Shown one piece after another: positions 61,393 through 64,000 of a DNA stretch of 64,000 nucleotides (its first letter is position 1; the number at the start of each line of letters is the position of its first letter). Made by a program: the position numbers and the translations under genes. The stretch covers positions 248,001 through 312,000 of the forward strand of contig CAVQBC010000003.1 of assembly GCA_963710665.1 (NCBI GenBank), written 5' to 3'. The notes under the pieces were generated by a model, which was not told where the DNA came from, did not search any database, and worked only from the letters and a program-made list of their open reading frames with translations. This DNA is from CAVQBC01 sp963710665. Its GTDB lineage: Bacteria; Actinomycetota; Thermoleophilia; Solirubrobacterales; Solirubrobacteraceae.

Positions 61393-62357
61393 GTGGTGGC
61401 GCTGCTGGCCGTGCTCGTCCTCGTCGCGCTGCTCGCCCCCGGGCTCGGCGAGGTCCGCCACCACCTCGGGGAGGCGGACCCCGCGTGGCTGGCGCTCGGG
61501 CTGGCGTTCGAGGTGCTGTCCTGCACGTCCTACGTGCTCATGTTCCGGCCGATCTTCTGCCGGGCGATGTCCTGGCGGACGAGCTGGGAGATCTCGTGGG
61601 CGGAGCTCGGGGTCGGCTCGATCGTGCCCGCCAGCGGCGCGGGCGGGCTCGCGCTCGGGGCCTGGATCCTGCACCGCGGCGGGATGTCCACCGAGAAGAT
61701 CGCGCGCCGCTCGGTCGCCTTCTTCCTGATCAAGAGCTCGGTGAACTTCATCGCGGTCGCGGTGCTCGGCACGCTGATGGCCGTCGGCCTCGTAGGCCCG
61801 CACCGCTCGCTGCTGCTGACCGCCCTGCCCGCGGCGCTGTCGGTCACGCTGATCGGGGCCGTGGTGCTCGTGCCCCGGCTCGGGCCCGGCCGCGACCCGC
61901 TCCCGGCGCCTCGAAATGGCGGCGCGCGCTGACCGCCGCGCGGCGGGCGATCATCGGCGGCGTCGCCGAGGCGGTGGCGCTCCTGCGCACGCGCGACCCG
62001 CTGATCCTCGTCGGCGCCATCGGCTACTGGGCGTGGGACAACGCCGTGCTGTGGGCGACCTTCCACGCGGTCGGCGCGGACGTGCCGGTCTCGATCGTGA
62101 TGATGGGCTACCTCATCGGGCAGCTCGGCGGCCTGCTCCCGCTCCCGGGCGGGGTGGGCGGCATCGACGGCGGGCTGATCGGCACGCTCATCGTCTACGG
62201 CGCCCCGGTCGCCGCCACGACGGCGGCCGTGCTCGCCTACCGGCTCATCCTCTTCTGGCTGCCGCTGATCGGCGGGGCGGTCGCCTTCGTGCTCCTGCGC
62301 CGCGCGCTGGACCAGTCAGAGCGACAGGACCTCTGCGAGCCGCGCACCGCGGCCTGA
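61393..62357 (+). pseudogene. UPF0104/lysylphosphatidylglycerol-synthase-TM-like membrane protein, single frameshift
   Basis: The N-terminal part has repeated spans and the family motif ELGVGSIVPASGAGGLALGAWIL with KSSVNFIAVAVLGTLMAVG. After a break near 61908-61916 the C-terminal part continues with WAWDNAVLWATFHAVGADVP, then GYLIGQLGGLLPLPGGVGGIDGGL and RLILFWLPLIGGAVAFVLL. Restoring one base gives about 321 residues and eight helices. The family (PF03706) includes flippases and glycan-export membrane proteins. GTG 61393 is the first in-frame start, but an upstream coding-like stretch from 61339 makes the true N-terminus uncertain. Confidence 0.75.
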
Positions 62358-62381
62358 CCCGCCGCGACGCGCACCGCGCGC

Positions 62382-62413
62382 GGCGGGAGGGCGGCCGCCA
62401 GGGGCCGCCCTCC
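62382..62413. terminator. Bidirectional 13-bp hairpin terminator
   Basis: Positions 62382-62394 pair perfectly with 62401-62413 around a 6-base loop. It is centred between the convergent UPF0104 and FAD-oxidase stops. No U tract is present on either strand. Confidence 0.75.
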
Positions 62414-62433
62414 CGGGTGCGCGAGGGGCTTTC

Positions 62434-63829
62434 TTACGCCTTGGGCTGGATGTTCTGGTTGACCCGGAAGAGGTTGTCCGGGTCGTAGGCGGCCTTGATG
62501 CGGGCGAGGCGGTCGTAGTTGCCGCGGTAGCTCGCGCGGACCCGCTCCTGGCCCTCGTCCATCATCATGTTCACGTACGCGCCGCCGGCCGAGTACGGGT
62601 GCAGGGCGTCGAAGTAGTCGACGGTCCAGCGGCGGATCTCGTCGGCCCTGGCCGGGTCGGGGTCGACGCCCGCGTAGACCGTGCCCCACTGCGCGTCGCG
62701 GTAGCTCCAGGCCGTGTCCGCCGACGCGACGTCGTGCGCGGCGCCGTCGATCGGGTAGAGGTGCATGAGCGACTGCGCCGTCGGGACGGTGTCGCCGAAC
62801 GCCTTGTGGATCTCGAGCGCCTCGTCGGGGATCTCCTTGACGAAGTCCGCGCGCCAGTACCACTGGTGGCCGGCCGGGAAGAGCCCGTCGAAGGCGCCCT
62901 GCAGGTCCGCGTGCGGCATCGCGTGCGGGCCGTGCATGAGCGGCTCGCGGCAGGGCGTCGAGCAGCGGGGCCATCGCGGCGGCCGCGTCCTCCTCGGAGC
63001 CGAGGTAGCACCAGACGACGCCGCAGACCTTGCGCAGGTGGAGCTCCTCGGGGAACGGCGGCCCGGGCGGCACCATGCTGACGTTGAAGAAGCCGGTGAG
63101 CTCGCGCGGGGCGGCCGGCAGGAACTCGCGGTAGGCCGCGAGGACCTCGGGGGTGTCGCTCACGGGCCAGAACGTCGGGCCGCCGATGACCGTGCCGACG
63201 TCGTGCAGGCGGAACGTGAACGCCGTGACGACGCCGAAGTTGCCGCCGCCGCCGCGGATGGCCCAGAACAGGTCGGGGTGCTCGGTCGCGCTCGCGCGCA
63301 CCTGCTCGCCGCTCGCGAGCACCATCTCCGCCTCGAGGAGGTTGTCGATGGTGAGCCCGTACATGCGGGTCAGGTGGCCGAGGCCGCCGCCGAGCGTGAG
63401 GCCGCCGACCCCGGTGCTGGAGACGATCCCGCTCGGCGTGGCGAGGCCGTGCTCACCGGTGGCGCGGTCGACCTCGCCCCAGGTGGCGCCGCCGCCCACG
63501 CGGACCGTGCGGTTGCCGGGATCGACCTGGATGTCCTTCATCTCCGACAGGTCGATCACGACGCCGTCGTCGACCGTCCCGAGCCCGGCGCCGTTGTGGC
63601 CGGCGCCGCGGATCGCCAGCGGCAGGTCGTAGTCGCGGGCGAACGCGACGACCTTGGCGACGTCGGCGGGATCGGCGGAGCGCGCGATCAGCGCCGGGCG
63701 CCGGTCGATCATCGCGTTGTAGACCTTGCGCGCCTCGTCGTAGTCCCCGTCGCCGGGGGCGATCAGCCGCCCCCGGTGTCCCGAGAGCTCGCGCCGCGCG
63801 GCCTGCGCGGCTGTGCTGACGGTGGTCAT
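62434..63829 (-). pseudogene. FAD-linked oxidase, BBE family (paralogue of the 15-kb gene), single frameshift
   Basis: The protein starts at 63829 with SD AGGA. It contains RGAGHNGAGLGTVDDGVVIDL (covalent-FAD His), SSTGVGGLTLGGGLGHLTRMYG and GGGGNFGVVTAFTF. The frame breaks near 62942-62952, where one extra C splits LLDALP from EPLMHGPHAMPHADLQGAF. It ends AYDPDNLFRVNQNIQPKA, the BBE segment. Corrected length is 464, against 456 for the paralogue. It should be an oxygen-dependent flavin oxidase with monocovalent FAD. Confidence 0.85.
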
Positions 63830-63940
63830 CTGGAAATCCTCCTGGATCGTCCGGCATCGGAGGACGACCCTACGGAGCGCCCACGCGCCTGTCATGACGC
63901 GGACTGACCCAATTCGGCGCTCTCGCCCGGCGCGGATGGA

Positions 63941-63958
63941 ATGATCAGATCTGACCAT
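63941..63958. promoter_or_regulatory. 18-bp palindromic operator candidate near the window edge
   Basis: The 18-bp ATG-A-TCAGATCTGA-C-CAT dyad matches at 8 of 9 pairs, with a perfect 10-bp core TCAGATCTGA. The form resembles FadR/GntR-type sites. It lies in the divergent region between the FAD-oxidase (-) and a gene starting at 63968 (+). Confidence 0.5.
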
Positions 63959-63967
63959 CGTCTGGAT

Positions 63968-64000
63968 GTGAGCAGCGCCATGCACGACCTCCCCGGCTCG
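63968..64000 (+). CDS. Start of a gene cut by the window end
   Basis: A GTG at 63968 opens SSAMHDLPGS and remains open to the edge; only 11 codons are visible. It lies just beyond the palindrome, so it may be the regulator controlling the FAD-oxidase. No family can be assigned. Confidence 0.3.
   Translation, partial: MSSAMHDLPGS

Noticed and set aside
58348..61803. A 1151-codon minus-strand open frame antisense to the M1 aminopeptidase
   Set aside because: Low-complexity Arg/Gly/Ala/Val composition and no recognisable domain except the short N-terminal piece of threonine synthase. It is a high-GC shadow frame.

Overview
The window is about 64 kb of very GC-rich DNA (roughly 74% by eye), densely packed with genes on both strands. 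The gene content suggests a soil-type actinobacterium: SARP/BTAD-like regulator, ECF sigma/zf-HC2 anti-sigma pairs, YcnI/CopC-CopD copper proteins, DUF3817, a class II HDAC-like amidohydrolase, and TAnnnT -10 elements immediately upstream of start codons. The class Thermoleophilia (Solirubrobacterales) fits best, but this is an inference from gene style only. Two tRNA-Ser genes (GGA and CGA anticodons) are present. I see no rRNA, CRISPR array, insertion sequence, phage or plasmid module.

Layout. 1-2.7 kb: end of a zinc metallopeptidase, a secreted cyclase and a divergent aldehyde dehydrogenase. 2.7-12.7 kb: an orphan PAS-GAF-GAF-GAF histidine kinase, then an overlapping five-gene minus-strand operon joining ATP-dependent hydantoinase/oxoprolinase subunits B and A to a sugar-type ABC importer. 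12.8-15.9 kb: FAD-linked oxidase, ECF sigma, anti-sigma and flavodoxin-like reductase. 16-18.5 kb: metal module (zinc ribbon, CDF transporter, SmtB-type sensor with a dyad operator) and a divergent ArsR-NTF2 regulator with a glyoxalase-fold protein. 18.6-22.7 kb: cupin/TetR, membrane protein, tRNA-Ser, M29 aminopeptidase and MBL hydrolase. 22.9-27.5 kb: second ECF/anti-sigma pair, a 14-TM MFS exporter and small detoxification-type genes. 27.5-33.3 kb: ureohydrolase, HD hydrolase, cupin, large BTAD-AAA-TPR regulator, SRPBCC protein and tRNA-Ser. 33.3-37.2 kb: TadA, subtilase, two USP-like proteins and a PHP phosphoesterase. 37.3-41.3 kb: a copper cluster (CopC-CopD, YcnI, a His/Met-rich membrane-anchored secreted protein and two paralogous small membrane proteins). 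41.4-52.9 kb: assorted oxidoreductases, PlsC-like acyltransferase, aldo-keto reductase, FUSC exporter, and a divergent SDR/TetR pair with a clear promoter-operator. 52.9-59.6 kb: HDAC-like/D-threonine aldolase-like operon, GNAT, GT2-YdjC-ASCH operon and threonine synthase. 59.7-64 kb: secreted M1 aminopeptidase, UPF0104 membrane protein and a second FAD-linked oxidase paralogous to the one at 15 kb.

Reading quality. At least nine otherwise well-conserved genes or gene ends are broken by a single extra or missing base, usually an extra G/C. In each case undoing one base (two in the aldehyde dehydrogenase) restores a protein of normal family length. I read this mainly as indel error in the underlying sequence rather than true decay, but resequencing would be needed to decide. 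Genes with mid-body breaks are typed as pseudogene and described as the intact product they imply.

Regulation visible in sequence: dyads at divergent or operon-leading promoters (ArsR at 17371, ArsR-NTF2 at 17413, TetR at 19131 and 52225, hyuB leader at 12708), long U-less hairpins at convergent gene ends, and a recurring TAnnnT-N6-9-start arrangement that implies many leaderless mRNAs.
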